Part shown: positions 22,901-35,400 of the stretch, in pieces
Layout of the letters: the number at the start of each line of letters is the position of its first letter
Numbering within the stretch: the first letter of the stretch is position 1
Source: Dipteris shenzhenensis
Taxonomy: Eukaryota > Polypodiophyta > Polypodiopsida > Gleicheniales
Length of the DNA stretch: 64,000 bases
NCBI GenBank assembly: GCA_047967505.1
Contig: CM106538.1
Strand: one strand, 5' to 3'
The notes under the pieces: model-generated
Seen by the model: only the letters and a program-made list of their open reading frames with translations
Told to the model about the DNA's origin: nothing
The model's database searches: none
Made by a program: the position numbers and the translations under genes

Positions 22901-24089
22901 ACAAATGGTAGGTTATGCTTGCAGGTTAGCAAGGAGAGAGTGGAGATACCCAAGCTTGGGGGTTGTTTGAGGCATTGAGAATGCCAAGACAAGAAGCAAG
23001 TAGCTCGATTCAAACATGACAAGGGCAAACCACTCCAAAAAACTTTGGATGGAACTAATAGGCCACAAGTCACTATCCCATAGCCCCTTGGAAAGTTAAG
23101 AGGCATTTGTGATGGTGTGTCTCGCATCTTTGGTTGAACGTTTGTGCTTTTCTATGCAAGTGGTTGGTGAAGCTTGACTTCTTGGGTATAGATGGCTATT
23201 TGCTCAATTAATAGAGTAATTGATAAATGAGTGAAAAGCACTCTCTTTCTAGTTAAAATTTGGAATTTCGATGGAGGTGGATTTTGAACAGGGATGCTGC
23301 CTTAGGGGACCACATTTGGTGGTTCAAGACTTGCATGGTCAATGAAAAGCATTTAAGTCGAGTAGATGGCTTAACATAGAAGGCTCATTTGCTCACATGA
23401 CACATTGGCTCAAGGTCTTAGCTATTGCATGGCATGGCCTCATGTTAAAGCTTGGACTACCATTGTAAACAACTCACCGAGCATGGCATGGCCTCATGTT
23501 GAAGCTTGGACTACCATTGTAAACAACTCACCGATTTAGAGGATGTAAGCCAATGGTAGCCCCTTTTGCCAAGGGTATATAGATGTAATGATTAAGCTAA
23601 TTTAAATTAGGGTGGTTGTTTGCTTGAATAGACATGTTGGAAAGATTTAGAAGGCTAATTACACGGTAGTTGGCCCAAAAAGGGTTTAGCGCATCATTGC
23701 TACTAAACAATAACAAATCATTAACATAAACAGAAACAATGATCAGACCAGCTTTTCTAAACTATCGAAATTCTTGCAGGATTAAGAATAAACACATTGT
23801 GATATTGTTTTGGAATACTTGGGTGCTCACCTTGCGTGTCATGAATGCTCCAGCGTCATGACGCTGCTTGTATACCGGAAGGAATTAATTGGCATGGTGA
23901 ACCGGGGCTAGGCCATAAACTGGGGTAGGGATGCCTTCCATGCGGGCCTTGATCAGTGGCGAGATTGGTGCAAGTTGCCGCCATGAAACCAGAGGCCAGA
24001 CTGTTGTGTGAGCTTCCACATATAGCTCTCATTCCCACGGTCCAGGGTCGTTGGTGGTGCCGGAACCCAATCCCCAGCACTTGCCCACC
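22901..24089. other. No recognisable gene; 54-bp tandem duplication
   Basis: It contains two adjacent 54-bp copies at 23427-23480 and 23481-23534 (GCATGGCATGGCCTCATGTT...), differing by one base. No domain was recognised elsewhere. Confidence 0.6.
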
Positions 24090-24470
24090 TTATTGTATGA
24101 GGAGGCTAATCTTGGAACTTTTGGCTTATGTGCCAAAAAGTTTCTCCAAATCTTCCCAGGCCTCAAAGGATGCGTCTTTCTCATCTATATGATGAATGAA
24201 TTCATCACTTTATCCTAAGCCAATAATTTTAAGTGCCTTCTCATCTTTCCCTACCCATATTTCTTCTACTTCTCGTGTGGCTAGTTTCTTCTCTTTGCCA
24301 TTTGCAATGTTCCAAAGTCCCTTCCTCATGAGAGTGAACTTTACCTTGATCTACCAAGTGTGAAAAGAATTCCCATAGAATTTGTCTAACTTTGTTAAAT
24401 TGGCCATAGGAGAAGGTCTTACCACCATAAAATGGCAGTGTCTGATCTCTCACAAAATATTTTTCTAATA
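24090..24470 (-). pseudogene. Copia-type gag relic
   Basis: Minus-strand Gag fragment. The N-terminal block LPFYGGKTFSYxQF (about 24440) is followed, after frame changes, by LWNIANGKEKKLATREVEE. The UBN2-type capsid segment KDEKALKIIGLG-x-SDEFIHHI then continues to FEAWEDLEKLFGT and AKSSKISLL (24260-24100). Two in-frame stops and at least one frameshift are present. A primer-binding site 1.35 kb upstream on the same strand (25819-25831) fits this element. Confidence 0.75.
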
Positions 24471-25818
24471 TGGGTGTATGAACAGAAACCTTGAGGTTGA
24501 GTATTCAAGAAAATACCCCACTTGCAGGTGGTGAAAATATTCACCATGAAAAAGGTGAATAAATACACTGGAAGTAAAAATAAATATTACTTACCTACAA
24601 ATTAGATAAAAGTCCATTGAGTTATCACGAAGATCGTGGGTTCAAGTCTTTCCAACTTCGTAAAAATTTTGGTCCCCCCTATTTTAAAGGACTTTTTGCC
24701 ATGTCGCACTTCATGGTGCTCTATCACAATTGATAGTCTAAAATAGTGGTGTAACCTTCAATAGAGAAGCAGTGATGCTGACCACAAGAGATGGTAGCTT
24801 CTCAAGAATCTTGACAACTCATTTTCCTTCAGTATTTGACCCAGCTTGAGCTCCACCAGAATTGCTTGAGAGGCGAAATTCCAAAGAAGCTTGTAATGTT
24901 ATCCAATAGCATCAACGTAGTGGAGGAGTTAGGTGAAGTGAGATGATTCTAGAGACAAAAAGCAAGCCAGCTACAATGGGCAACCCAATTGACATTCCTT
25001 TTCTATCTTGACAGTAGGTTAACACCTTGAAGACACAACAACCATTCATTGCAGAGGTGTGTGGCCTTTATAGCTAAGCTCCTCTTCATAAGAGATTGCA
25101 AGCACAAGTAGCATTAACGCATATCCCACTTAGCCAAGAATCTGATACCAGTAATTTGTTAGCAAATGCAATATCCACAGCACAAAATCATTGCAAACCC
25201 ACAAGAATTGTCAAGCTCTAAACCTAAGCGAACTGCCATAGTGCTATGCACACTTAATCAAGGCTTTTCCAAAAACACCACAAAGGACTATTGCATGGGT
25301 AGATGAACGTTGGTTTGCATACAGAATTGAAACAATCAAGCATTGCATGTTGGCTCCTCTTTCATACATTGATACTCTATGCAATTGTGGAAGCATGAGG
25401 AATTTGTAGTCTCTCTCTTGGGGAATGTGACGGTAGACTTTCAAAATTTTGAGATGGCAACGCATATGGCAATGCTTATAGTAATGAGCAGGGGCAGCAG
25501 AGTCTGGGTAGCTAGAGAATATCCATGGGCTTCACCTTCAATATCCAGTCGTCAAGAAGAGATAGTGATAGCGATAATAGAAAAATAATAAAAGAGTAAC
25601 AATGTCACTCCCAAGATAGCAAGATTGTGCTCCTTTTGGTATGCTTGCATATGCAAACTCTCTTCCCTACTACAATAACAATGCAGGAGTGGCTACAACC
25701 AAACTGAAGTGAGAAGTTAGGCGATGCCAAATATTGGTAGTAAGAGCGATCATCAACAGCTCTCCATGCTCTACTCCATGTGTCATGATAGCAAGGGGAG
25801 GGAGGCATTGTAGGATTA
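24471..25818 (-). other. Probable copia leader; no gene
   Basis: Sequence between the gag relic and its presumed primer-binding site. No domain was recognised. The short open frames lack motifs. Confidence 0.4.
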
Positions 25819-25831
25819 GGCTCTGATACCA
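25819..25831 (-). other. Primer-binding site (initiator tRNA-Met), minus strand
   Basis: GGCTCTGATACCA on the plus strand is the exact reverse complement of TGGTATCAGAGCC. The adjoining 5' LTR would lie to the right (from about 25832), but it has no clear TG/CA boundary and no partner was found. Confidence 0.75.
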
Positions 25832-26520
25832 ACTAGAATTGGAAGGTGTAGTAGGAGTTAGATAGCTCGAGGAGGATGGAGATAGGAATCCATAGCTTGT
25901 AAGAGTAGATGAAAAAGCATATCTATTACCATGTAGAAGTAGCCTAATATAGATGTTGACCTCATGGGTGAGGACATTGAAGACTTAGTCAACTCTCCAC
26001 CATCCATTGACTATGACTAATCAAATCTAGATTCACACATATATGCTCACATACACACTCATGTGTCCTGTAGTTCTATCCTAATTAGATCAATTTGACC
26101 AACACTTACCAAGATCCTCCTCTTTTATATCCAGCAATCACCTCTCAAGTGGTTCCAAATGCCTCACCGATGACACCAGATGGGAATATGCCATAGGTTC
26201 ATAATAAAAGACCTAGCATGCATAAGGTCCTAGCACTACTTCTCCCAAGCCATTGTGGAGTCCCCACAATCTGCCTCCAAACGATGTAATACTAGTACTA
26301 AAATTTGTGAACAATACTTTTGAGTAGAACATTCCTCCTATATGCTTAATTTGCTAAGGGAATCATAGGATAGCTAGGACTCAGTCATCACCTCTGAGCC
26401 CTAGGTTGAAATCGATTGAAACTACCTATATGTTCAAAGGCGTACATATGCTAGTGAGTGCTCGTGAAACAATCTAGTCCTAACTATGGAAGACTTGGGA
26501 CCCCCAAATCTTCATTATTG
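25832..26520. other. Possible LTR between copia PBS and gypsy integrase
   Basis: About 690 bp bounded on the left by a minus-strand primer-binding site and on the right by the end of a minus-strand gypsy integrase with a purine/G-rich stretch (GATTTGGGGG on the minus strand, near 26500). It could be the copia 5' LTR, the gypsy 3' LTR, or parts of both. Ends are unresolved. Confidence 0.4.
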
Positions 26521-27590
26521 TCAGGGATGGCTTGCATGTTGATGTAGTAGCGCTTCAGTCGGTGGCTCCCTGTTTATTGTTGTTGTGAATTGGACTCCAT
26601 CCAATGTTTCTAGTAGCACAACTCTGATGAGATTCATTTTTTTGACTCTATAGGGTCCTTGACCTAGAAATTTGAGCTTGCCCTTATGGACTTTGGTATT
26701 GTACATCAGAACGAGGTCACCTTCCTTGATGTCTTTGTCTTTGAGGTTTCTATCAAGGCATGCCTTCCTTTTTCATTTTTCTGTTGTCATGGCATGGTAG
26801 GCAACTAATTTGGTCTCTATATGTTTCTCTAATTGGTAGAGTCTTTCTTTCAATGATGCATGATCTCCCATATGTTCTTGTACTGCTATGCATAGACTAG
26901 GTATTACAAATTCCAGTGGGACCACAACTTTAAGGCCGTACACCAATTGAAAAGGTGTATTTCCTGTACTGACCTTGAGTGTGGTTCTATATGCCCATAA
27001 GGCTACATTTAGTTTCTCTGCCCAATCAGAATGCTTTGGTTCTACTACCTTGGTGAGGACAATACATAGAAATTTATTGGTGGATTCGGCTTGTCCATTC
27101 CCTTGGGGGTAGTAAGATGTGCTCTTTCTATGGATCACCATAAAGCTAGACAAGAGTTCTTGCATGACCTCATTGACAAAATGTGTGCCTCTATCTGACA
27201 AAATTTCATTGGGACATCCAAATCGAGTGATCACATTCTCATATAAGAACCTTGCTGTGCTTTTGGCATCTACCTTTCTGATGGCTTTAGCTTCAGCCCA
27301 CTTAGTAAAGTAATCTGTGGCCATGATGATGTAGCATGCCAATGTTCCTTTTGCTCAGCTGGATGGATGGGACCCACAAAATCAATCCCCCATTTTTTAA
27401 AGGATTTTTGTGTAATGACTGTTGTTAGGGGATTAAAGTCTTTGTGTTGTGCTTTATGGTTTAGAAGTTCGTTGGCATACATCACAGCTTTTGACATATT
27501 CATAGGCATCTGACCAAAGTATTAGCCACCAGTATTCTACGAGAAGGACTTTTCTTGCTGTTGCTTCCCCTTGGAAATGTCCACTTGCAA
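26521..27590 (-). pseudogene. Ty3/gypsy integrase, nearly full length, frameshifted
   Basis: From 27590 on the minus strand: zinc-binding region (GHFQGEATARKVLL, then YEYVKSCDVC, His and Cys pair visible). WGIDFVGPIHP (first catalytic Asp, about 27390) precedes a frameshift near 27330. MATDYFTKWAEAKAI and RFGCPNEILSDRGTHFVN (second Asp) follow. GNGQAESTNK (third catalytic residue, Glu) and LWAYRTT come next, then PFQLVYGLKVVVPLEF. The C-terminus GQGPYRVKKM ends at 26521. All three catalytic residues are retained. Breaks are the frameshift at 27330 and a frame change near 26710-26770. Tat/Athila-like in style. Confidence 0.87.
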
Positions 27591-27656
27591 TGCGAACTAC
27601 ATTAGTTGGCAATGTCATTTGATGGATAATGGTAAGTCCATAGAGCTAGGATTATG

Positions 27657-27794
27657 CCTTGGATCCAAATAGGCCCAAGATGATTATAAAAGAATGAGGA
27701 AAGAGAATGGTGTAAAGAGATTGTGCCTTGAAGCCAAATAGGCCCAAGATGGTTGTAAGGGAATGAGGAAAGAGAGTGGTATAAAAAGATTAGG
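27657..27794. repeat. 69-bp tandem duplication
   Basis: Two copies, 27657-27725 and 27726-27794, marked by CAAATAGGCCCAAGATG and GAATGAGGAAAGAGA. They are about 85% identical by eye. Confidence 0.85.
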
Positions 27795-28710
27795 GTTGTC
27801 CCTCCCTTCAAAAAGTGACATGTATAAAAGGCCAAATAGTTGATTTTGGTCTTCACTCATTGGTTGCACACATGGGAATATAAGCTCTCCTTCTCCTCTT
27901 TGGAGTTGTCTCTTTTTCCCTCATAGTGCCTTTCATGAATGCCATGTTCTCTTCTCCTCTTCCCTTTTCCTTCTCCTCTTCCCTTTTCCTTCTCCTCCTT
28001 CCCTCCCTTCTTCATCCCCTCCCTCTTCTTCTTCTTCTGGATTCATGATTGCAATAAGCCGAGAGTGGCTAGAGTAATATTAGTGGACTGCATTTACATG
28101 CATTGATCTCAACCTAGAGTAGCTTAAAGGAGAACTCCATCGGTGTTCTCACAAGATCCCCATGACATGTGAGTCACCACCAGGCTACACATTTTTAGAA
28201 CTATTGCAAGGGAGTTTCAAGCACACTTTTGCATTGCATTTTCTTCTCTCATTATCCACCCATTGCCCAATGCTGCATATTGTACAGAAAAGCTATTGGC
28301 TTTTTGTTTATAGGAAGGTGTGAGTGAAATAGAGGTGTTGAAAGTCATTTGGAGTGATTTTGAAGTGATTTTTGTGTCTTTTAGTGTTCAAAGTTTGTAG
28401 AAAGGTAGATCAAGTGATTGCCAAGGTGTGTGTGATAGCAAATCCCAATAAAAACACTAAGAAATTATGCTCTGATTTTTGAGATGGTGTAGAAGGAAAA
28501 AACTCTCACTTTTTACAAAACACCCGATTTATCCTTCCAAAGTTTTTTTTTTGGGTTTTTTGCATTGAGTAGGTAGATCGGGTAGTATAGCAGCCCCCAC
28601 ACACAAAATCCTAAACAAAAACTCCAAAAACGAAAGAAATGCTCAAAAGCCAGTCGGTGAAATTGTGTGTCTGTGTGTCGTTGCGTTAAGCTTAACATAG
28701 CGAGTCATTA
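27795..28710. other. No gene; CT-rich low-complexity stretch
   Basis: 27890-28045 is a TTCTCCTCTTCCC-type pyrimidine-rich tract. No coding domain was recognised in the rest. Confidence 0.5.
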
Positions 28711-28976
28711 AGTCTCTATGTTACAAAGTCACCGTGTTAAGAAGTCTCCACATTATGAAGTATGCACGTTATGAAGTCTCCGTGTTATCAAGTCACTACG
28801 TTACAAAGTCCAGCATTATCAAATCATTGCGTTAAGAAGTCACCGTGTTATCAAGTCATCGCATTAAGCAATCATCACATTATCAAGTCGCCTCGTTAAT
28901 AAAGTCATCGTGTTATTCAAGCCGCTGCTATATCTAACCCACTACATTATCAAATCATTGCGTTAGGAATAACGCA
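28711..28976. repeat. 16-bp-unit minisatellite
   Basis: About 16 imperfect tandem units with consensus near AGTCACCGCGTTATCA. Examples are AGTCACCGTGTTAAGA, AGTCTCCGTGTTATCA and AATCATTGCGTTAAGA. Unit length is 15-18 bp. The variable positions are mostly C/T and G/A at CG dinucleotides, as expected if the array were methylated and decaying. Confidence 0.85.
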
Positions 28977-30252
28977 GTGATAAAAAATTGGCAGTTGGCC
29001 AGCTATAGATTTAAACAAAAATGATGAAGTTTACATGCAGATTGCATTGAAACAAACATCAATTTTCAAAAGATTAATGGGGCGCTACCCTTGCACCATG
29101 TTGAGATGTTGTCCTTGGACCCTGCAGTGCAAGGAAGCCACAAGGGGTTGCCACCCCTTTACCCTATGTCAAAGAGAAATCAACTTAGAATTGGGGCCTC
29201 AACTTTGCTAATCAGCACATGCACTTGAGATTAGAAAGAGTCTAGAACCTAACCCTAGGCTTAAGGATAGTGCCTCAAATACCCTCTTGTTGACCTACAC
29301 ATCTAGCTCTACATCCTTAGGGTCAACGAGCTCAATAGTTGGTTCTTATGCCTTACATAAACCATCACAAGCTAACCTATCTAGATCAAATGAGACCATG
29401 AGCCTAGACAGAGACATGGGAGAACCCTCCAAATGATAGAGCCTCACTTGCTCCAAGCACCAGCTTTAATGATCCCCAATCTCCTACCCCTTCTGCAGCA
29501 ACTAGATTAACGAAAACCTTCTTCAACATGATGGGGAGGCTTGGACTAACTTGTCCAACAGACATGGTGAAACTATTTGCTAGGCAGAATAGAGAGCCGA
29601 TAGAACCTCCAGTATCAGCCCAGCCATTGGTGTCTAAAGCAATATTTAAGGAAGCCAGTCTCATTGTAACTACTGGCAATGAACTTCCATTATATCCATC
29701 ATATTTGATGAATGCCAATCATGTAGGGGTGAGTTTGTCTCCAGACTCCCCCAAGAGTTTCAAATGCCAAAACAAAGTGGACAAAGGAGGGGTCTAGAAG
29801 ATCCACAAGTAAGACTCCCTACATCTGAAGTCCCTTCATTTCCTCACAAGACATAGGAGGTATGCCATACCCAACAGCTAGATCTTATAGGCCTATGCCT
29901 GGGGTGAGCTTGCCACTCCCCAAAAGACCTCTAGCCTAGCCTCTTAGGCCCAACCAATCCCAAGTCACAATGCAAATGCCTAGTGGATCAGAGTCCTCTA
30001 TTCATACATTTGAACAGCAATATGGAACCCTCCATCGAGATAACAAGTTAACAGAGCAAGATCACCAATGTACAAAGCAGGGTCACAATATCCTCAAGCT
30101 CTGCCTATTCCACAAATGAGGCAATGAGGATCCTAGTGCAAGCACTAGGAAGGGGGGACACATCTCTAATATTTGCAGGCATAGACCAAAATCCTTTTAT
30201 AAGTTCACCCATCATGATCTCTAAATTAATCACTTACCTTGTTCTTAGGGGA
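28977..30252. other. No clear domain; possible gypsy leader
   Basis: It precedes a plus-strand gypsy gag and may be its leader or N-terminal gag. An open frame at 29528-29797 has no recognisable motif. Confidence 0.4.
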
Positions 30253-31454
30253 AGGAGACCTAGTCTCCAGTGTTGAGTGCTTTGAACAGATCTATGAGAC
30301 ATTTGGTGATATAGGGGATCTAGAAAAGGTCAATGCTTTTGGCTTAAGCCTTGATGGGAAAAGTTTGGTAATGGTACAGAGCACTAAATCTAGAGGAGAA
30401 AATTAATTGTTGAGACATGTTGCAAAAGTCCTTCATGATGGGATTTGCCCCCAATGGACCCAAGTGGAGTCCAATCAACCAGCTCTATGAGGTAAAGCAA
30501 AAAGAGACCGAGTCTCTTTAGTGTTATATTGCTAGAATCAAACATTTGAACTCTCGTTCTGAACCTCATGATTGAAGGAGTGATGCAAAACGAATACCAT
30601 GCTTCCTCATAGGTTTGTGGGACTGTAAGCTTCATGACCATCATTTTACAATTTCCCACATCATATGAGTTATGCAACAAGATTGTTGTGCTCTTAGATG
30701 ACAACATGAAAGAAGAGGCCCACATGGAAAATTCATAGGTGGCTTCATCCGATGTGTCCCACACTAGTAAGACCGTTAGTGCGGGTGAAGGGTAACTCCA
30801 CTCACCCCAATGACATAAGTATAGATGAGGTGGCATCCAACATTTTGAATCGGGTGAGCCAACAACTTAACGGAGGATGGGGTAAGTCCCTAGTCATCCC
30901 CACCTATTACCAAGGCATGATAACGTATGGTGTGGGATTTGTACTAGGAACCATCCCACCAATGAGTGCCCTCATCTTAGGGCAAGTGCAACACTCTACT
31001 ACGCACATTGTGCACGATGGGAGAACCATGATACATCCCACTGTCATCATCCCATGGTCATTCCCCAACCGGAGTACCAACAACAATAGCCACCTCCTAC
31101 TTTACCCACACTGCCATATCCATCCAACTAGGGACAATTAGCAATACAAGGAGCCAGTCCTACCATCCCAAGGTAATTTAGGGCTCAAAGTCTCCCGTTA
31201 GCCCCACCTATATTAGGACCTCAACCATCTGCACCGCGAATCATTCCTATGAACCAAGTCTTAGTGGAGGAACTACCTGGTAATTGGGAAGAACCGGATC
31301 ATGCCCTTAGTGGAAGTACTCATTCTCAATTCAGTAATACTATGAGCAAGTCCAACTACATAAGTCATTGTGTTATGCAAGATGACCAATACATTCCCAT
31401 CTACCAAACGGCTCTCTCTCAAAATGCAAGAGATATGAACACCTAAGGAGACTG

Positions 31455-31610
31455 CCGATTCGATGCTATGCATGTCACGGTCCTCATTCCTTGAAAGACT
31501 ATCCTTACAAGGACACCCCATCCATCCCAGCTTAAACATACAAGCACCCTTGTGCATTGGGTGTGGAGTTGACCACCTGTATAAGGATTGCTCAATGTGG
31601 AGACTAGCAT
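31455..31610 (+). pseudogene. gypsy nucleocapsid with two zinc knuckles
   Basis: First knuckle CYACHGPHSLKDYP (last Cys changed to Tyr). Second knuckle CIGCGVDHLYKDC (C-x2-C-x3-H-x4-C), in another frame. Paired knuckles bind element RNA in active Gag proteins. Confidence 0.68.
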
Positions 31611-32239
31611 CACCAGCTACTACAACTAAGAATGTGACAGGGTAAATACCCAAACCGTGTCATTGAGAAACAACACCTTGCCGAGGCACAACAATTAGTG
31701 TGTGACTGCTAAGCAAAGTTTGAGCAACGTCTCAATACAAACAAGGGGACAAAAACCATCCATCTTGACTACCAAACCTTCAATAGAGCCCCTAAAGACT
31801 CTCCCATGATACTCAATCGAATGGCCGAGGAACTATCACAAGGTTCATCGTCAGGACGTTCACTCCTACGGGTAAGATGTTCGAGGAGGACCCTACATGG
31901 CACCAAGCAAGAGAAGAGAACAATATGTCCTTTTACAGGTTTGAAGAGCCCCGATCAGTTGGCAATGAACCAATCCCACAACCCGAGATGTAGTCGTACT
32001 AGCTGCATTCCTGTCCACTGAGATGAAGATGCCCATCGCAACACTATTACGAGGTAATCCAACTCTATGGAGAGACCTCTTAGATTGGATGAAGGGGCAA
32101 ATAGTAGCTCTTGAGTCCACTAATCTTGAGATAATCAGACCCTCAGATGACCCCCAACACTTTCCCAAGGTACCCTCAACAAATTGGGCTAGTACTCTGA
32201 AAGTGATGACACCAATGCAGTACTTCCCATCTCCTACCA

Positions 32240-32525
32240 AGGTAAGAGCATGACTACAATCTTGGATGGTGGAACTGGTGTAAGCATAGCCACTAAGTAG
32301 TGCTAGACCAAGTGGAAGCGACCTAAAATGGATAGCACAAACCTTGTAGTCAAATTGGCTGATGGAGCAATAGCCCAACTAGGAGGAGTTCTAACAGACA
32401 TCACAATTAAGACCTTCAGTCTGACATACTGAGTGTGGTTGTTTATAATGGACTTCCCCAACCAACCGGATGGCTATGACATCATATTGGGTAGACCTTT
32501 CATGCGAACTGCAAGATTGGTCCAC
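32240..32525 (+). pseudogene. gypsy aspartic protease, active-site triad visible
   Basis: MTTILDGGTGVSIAT carries the retropepsin active-site loop (Asp at 32265; plant gypsy usually D-G-G-S-G or D-S-G-A). NLVVKLADGAI and GGVLTDITIKTF follow. It ends with YDIILGRPFMRTARL, the conserved ILGRPW/F end. Single-base stops (a TAG after ATK and a TGA in the TY-x-VW stretch) interrupt it. Confidence 0.8.
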
Positions 32526-32929
32526 AACTAGAGCTCAAATAGAATATTTTACGTAAGGATGAGCAAGTCATGAGGATGGATCTCCAAACTTGGAAGGCTC
32601 ACCCTATATCAGGGAATCTATTCATAGCTAAATTTGGCACCACCACTAGGCCAGCATCAATAAATGTATACTAAGCTCTTCATAATAACCTGCTCAATAA
32701 GCTTAAACATATTCTCGACAAACTAGTCAGCATTAAAACGATTCTCTCACGCAACATTAAACTAAACGAACTTTGGCTATAGATGATTTTGCGATAAAGA
32801 GCTTCTTAATCTATAGACTGTAGATCATCAATCTCTTTTTCCAACTCTTCTATTTCAGCCCTATTCATCCTATAAGATGCTCTACACGAAGGAGAAAAAT
32901 CTTTATTCTCCGTCTATACTCTACAGACT

Positions 32930-33960
32930 ACAATGAATATGCCTACTCTCTATACACATCCATACACCAGTTTTGGCTGAATGGATAGCATTTACTCTTG
33001 GTTCTATGTTCCCCGTAGAGTCCTGGGATGAGGAGGTACAAGCCTCACCCTCCTGCTTGGATGCTTTGCCTTTCCCTTTTACACAATGGTTTTGGCAATT
33101 TCGGCTAATAGAGTATGACATTTATGCCATGGATGCGCTGGCTTATGTTTCTTACATCTGAAACACTTACCCTCCTTAATCAGCTTTTTCTTCTCATCAT
33201 CAGTCATGGAAGGAAATGGTATCCATCCAGGACGTGATTGGATGGTAACATTTTGTACAATAGCTTTTTCCTTTCCTTTGTTGAAGGGTTTACCACGATT
33301 CAATTTCCTCTCAGTAATCTCAGCCAATTTAGTGAGGTTTTTCAGTGTGGTTGGGTTGAACATTTCATCTCATACCTTTTCATCCTCACTCTTCTTAGGT
33401 AACTCTAAAGAGACTTTCAAAACCTAGTTATAAATTCAGCGTTACTCTCATTATCGAATTGCCTGAACCTTTCCCAACGGAACATCAATTCTTCTGCATG
33501 CCTCAGAGGCATGAAAGTGGCCTTAAGCTGCTCCACAAACTTTTACCATTGAAGAATAGGCTCTTTTCCCGTTTGTGATAAGGACCACCACATCAAAGCA
33601 TCCTTCTGTAGATGCAGTGTGGCAAGAGCAAGTTTCTCATGATCGGTCTTATCTTGATGGACAAAATACAGCTCAAAATGGTGAATCCAATTGAGGATTT
33701 TAGCTGCCTCTCTTGCTGCATCATGCTTTGGGAATTCTATTCTCTCTCGAGGTTGAAATTTGGCTCTCTTCAAGGGGTACTTAAATCTCCATCCCCAAAA
33801 TTCAGCACTCTCTTAGTCCCTAATTTTGTCATAATGGACTATTCAATCATATGGCTAAGCTGAGAAACCAGCTTATCAACAGGAGACTCCTCTCTCCCTC
33901 TGGCACTTGAATTATAATACGTGTGTACGAGATTTTGAGTTAAAGACTAAACTCAGAGCC
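32930..33960 (-). pseudogene. Ty3/gypsy gag relic
   Basis: Minus-strand Gag. The capsid begins FPKHDAAREAAKILNWIHHFELYF (about 33740). HLQKDALMWW (the conserved xxxxAxxWW block) is followed after one stop by KFVEQLKATFMPLRHAEEL and FRQFDNESNAEFITRF (33530-33430). After two stops and a short linker the nucleocapsid shows CFRCKKHKPAHPWHKC at 33165-33118 (C-x2-C-x4-H in degenerate form). The domain order and WW motif identify a retrotransposon Gag. No pol is present below 32930. Confidence 0.83.
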
Positions 33961-34952
33961 TTGCTCTTAGATGGACTCGTTTCTCCCTTCATTTCTAAAG
34001 GAAAACTCCCTATCAAGAGATTCTTGAAGGAGAGATGAAGGTAATTCTATACATGGGTTATCATACTCAATAAATGTATAACTCTCATCTAAATTATCCT
34101 CTTCAAGAGGAGCTGATGGTGTTCTCTCCCTATCTCCTTCTAGTAGTGGAGGAAAAAGGATAAGTTATCTATTAAATATCTCTTCCCCTTCCATTCTTTC
34201 CTTTTAGTAATACAAGAGAAAATGACTTGCTATAATTTCAAAAAAGGAGTTTATTTTACAACAAAAATGACCTCTTCTTCCTTCTATTTTAGCCTTTCTT
34301 CCTTGTTTTTATGCTGTAAACTAGTACACACCGTTTGGGCTACTTGTTTTGAGTGGATTGGAGCTCTAGATACCGTTATAGGGGGTACTTGGTGGGTGGA
34401 TCACCCCCTTAAAATCTTGTTTCGATCCAACTTTCCATTAGGGAGAACCGGGGGGGCCTCTTTTCCTCACAATTTAAGGGTTTTAAGGATCTATTTGCAC
34501 TAGGGGCATCACCCCTTAGGACACCCCGTTTCTCGTCCAAAGACCAAAAAATCCAAAGAAAGTCCTTACGTCATGTCTCCAAATTTCAGGTTTTCAAGGA
34601 CCTGAGGTTTGCAAGCCACCCTCTAACGAGATCATCAGAATTGATGTCAAGGACAACAAAACTACCATCGAGGTCACCTTTCAAAGACCTAGGGGTTTGC
34701 AATAGAGCCGACCATAAAAGCTTGTCCTAACATGCAAATTCGCACGACCCTGCGTCCCAATACGCCCACCCTCTCCTTCCGTGTGTCTCTTGGTCGTGCA
34801 CCCTTCCACTCGCACCTCTTTCGCAAGTGCCACCTCTTCTCGTGCACCCTTTCCATGCGCTCTTTGCTTGCATACACTGGTACTACCCGTTCATCCTTCG
34901 TCCCGCACAATTCCGCTCTCTTCCGCCTCCCATCCCGACATGGATTGTTGCT
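33961..34952 (-). other. Probable leader of the minus-strand gypsy element
   Basis: About 1 kb between gag and the primer-binding site. No domain was recognised. Short antisense open frames lack motifs. Confidence 0.4.
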
Positions 34953-34964
34953 GCTCTAATACCA
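34953..34964 (-). other. Primer-binding site, minus strand
   Basis: GCTCTAATACCA is the reverse complement of TGGTATTAGAGC, one change from the initiator-Met site. The adjacent sequence to the right starts TGTGAAGAAC at 34967 and fits the inner end (CA on the minus strand) of a 5' LTR. Confidence 0.7.
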
Positions 34965-34966
34965 AA

Positions 34967-35400
34967 TGTGAAGAACTAGACTTGCCAAGAATGCGAATGT
35001 GTGCAATGCATGCAGAATTTGAATGCCAATTGGCCCTCCAATGGGGAAGAGTACCCTCGTGAGAGTAATTGTTTCTCTTTTGGACCTACATGCAAGGTGG
35101 GAGAGGGATGGTGGATGAATGCAAAGTGAATAGAGAATGCTACATGAGATTCACAATGAAAGGGTAATACTCTTTTCATTAATGTCCCTTGAGATCACTC
35201 AAGTTTCATCTTCCCATTTACACCTACCCTTAGCCTATGACCCATGCATCTACCAATCAATGCACCTTAATGCACCCTGCCCTTACTATTGCCCCTAGGA
35301 TCTAGACATGTGTGTGCACATTTTTATCAATAGAATAAGTGTCATATGTCCAAAATTTGATGCCGTCTAAAGCAATGGCTCCAGCTCGACTAGTTCTATC
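34967..35400 (-). repeat. Probable 5' LTR of minus-strand gypsy (outer end unresolved)
   Basis: Inferred from its position next to the primer-binding site. No partner LTR was seen in the window, so the outer end is a guess. Confidence 0.4.

Larger units (their letters stand above)
30253..32560 (+). mobile_element. Ty3/gypsy gag-protease relic
   Basis: Plus-strand gag and protease in order. The capsid region has WSPINQLYEVKQKETESL, then YIARIKHLNSR and FLIGLWDCKLHDHHF (30450-30670). Two zinc knuckles (31455-31610) and a retropepsin (32240-32525) follow. No RT follows; the sequence runs into an opposite-strand gag at about 32930. Stops and frame changes are frequent. No LTRs were identified. 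Confidence 0.78.

Noticed and set aside
24615-24660. tRNA-like B box (GGGTTCAAGTC)
   Set aside because: No matching A box, no cloverleaf acceptor pairing, and no anticodon stem could be formed around it.
28711-28976. Possible CRISPR array
   Set aside because: Units are directly tandem with no unique spacers, too short (16 bp), degenerate, and lie in plant nuclear DNA.
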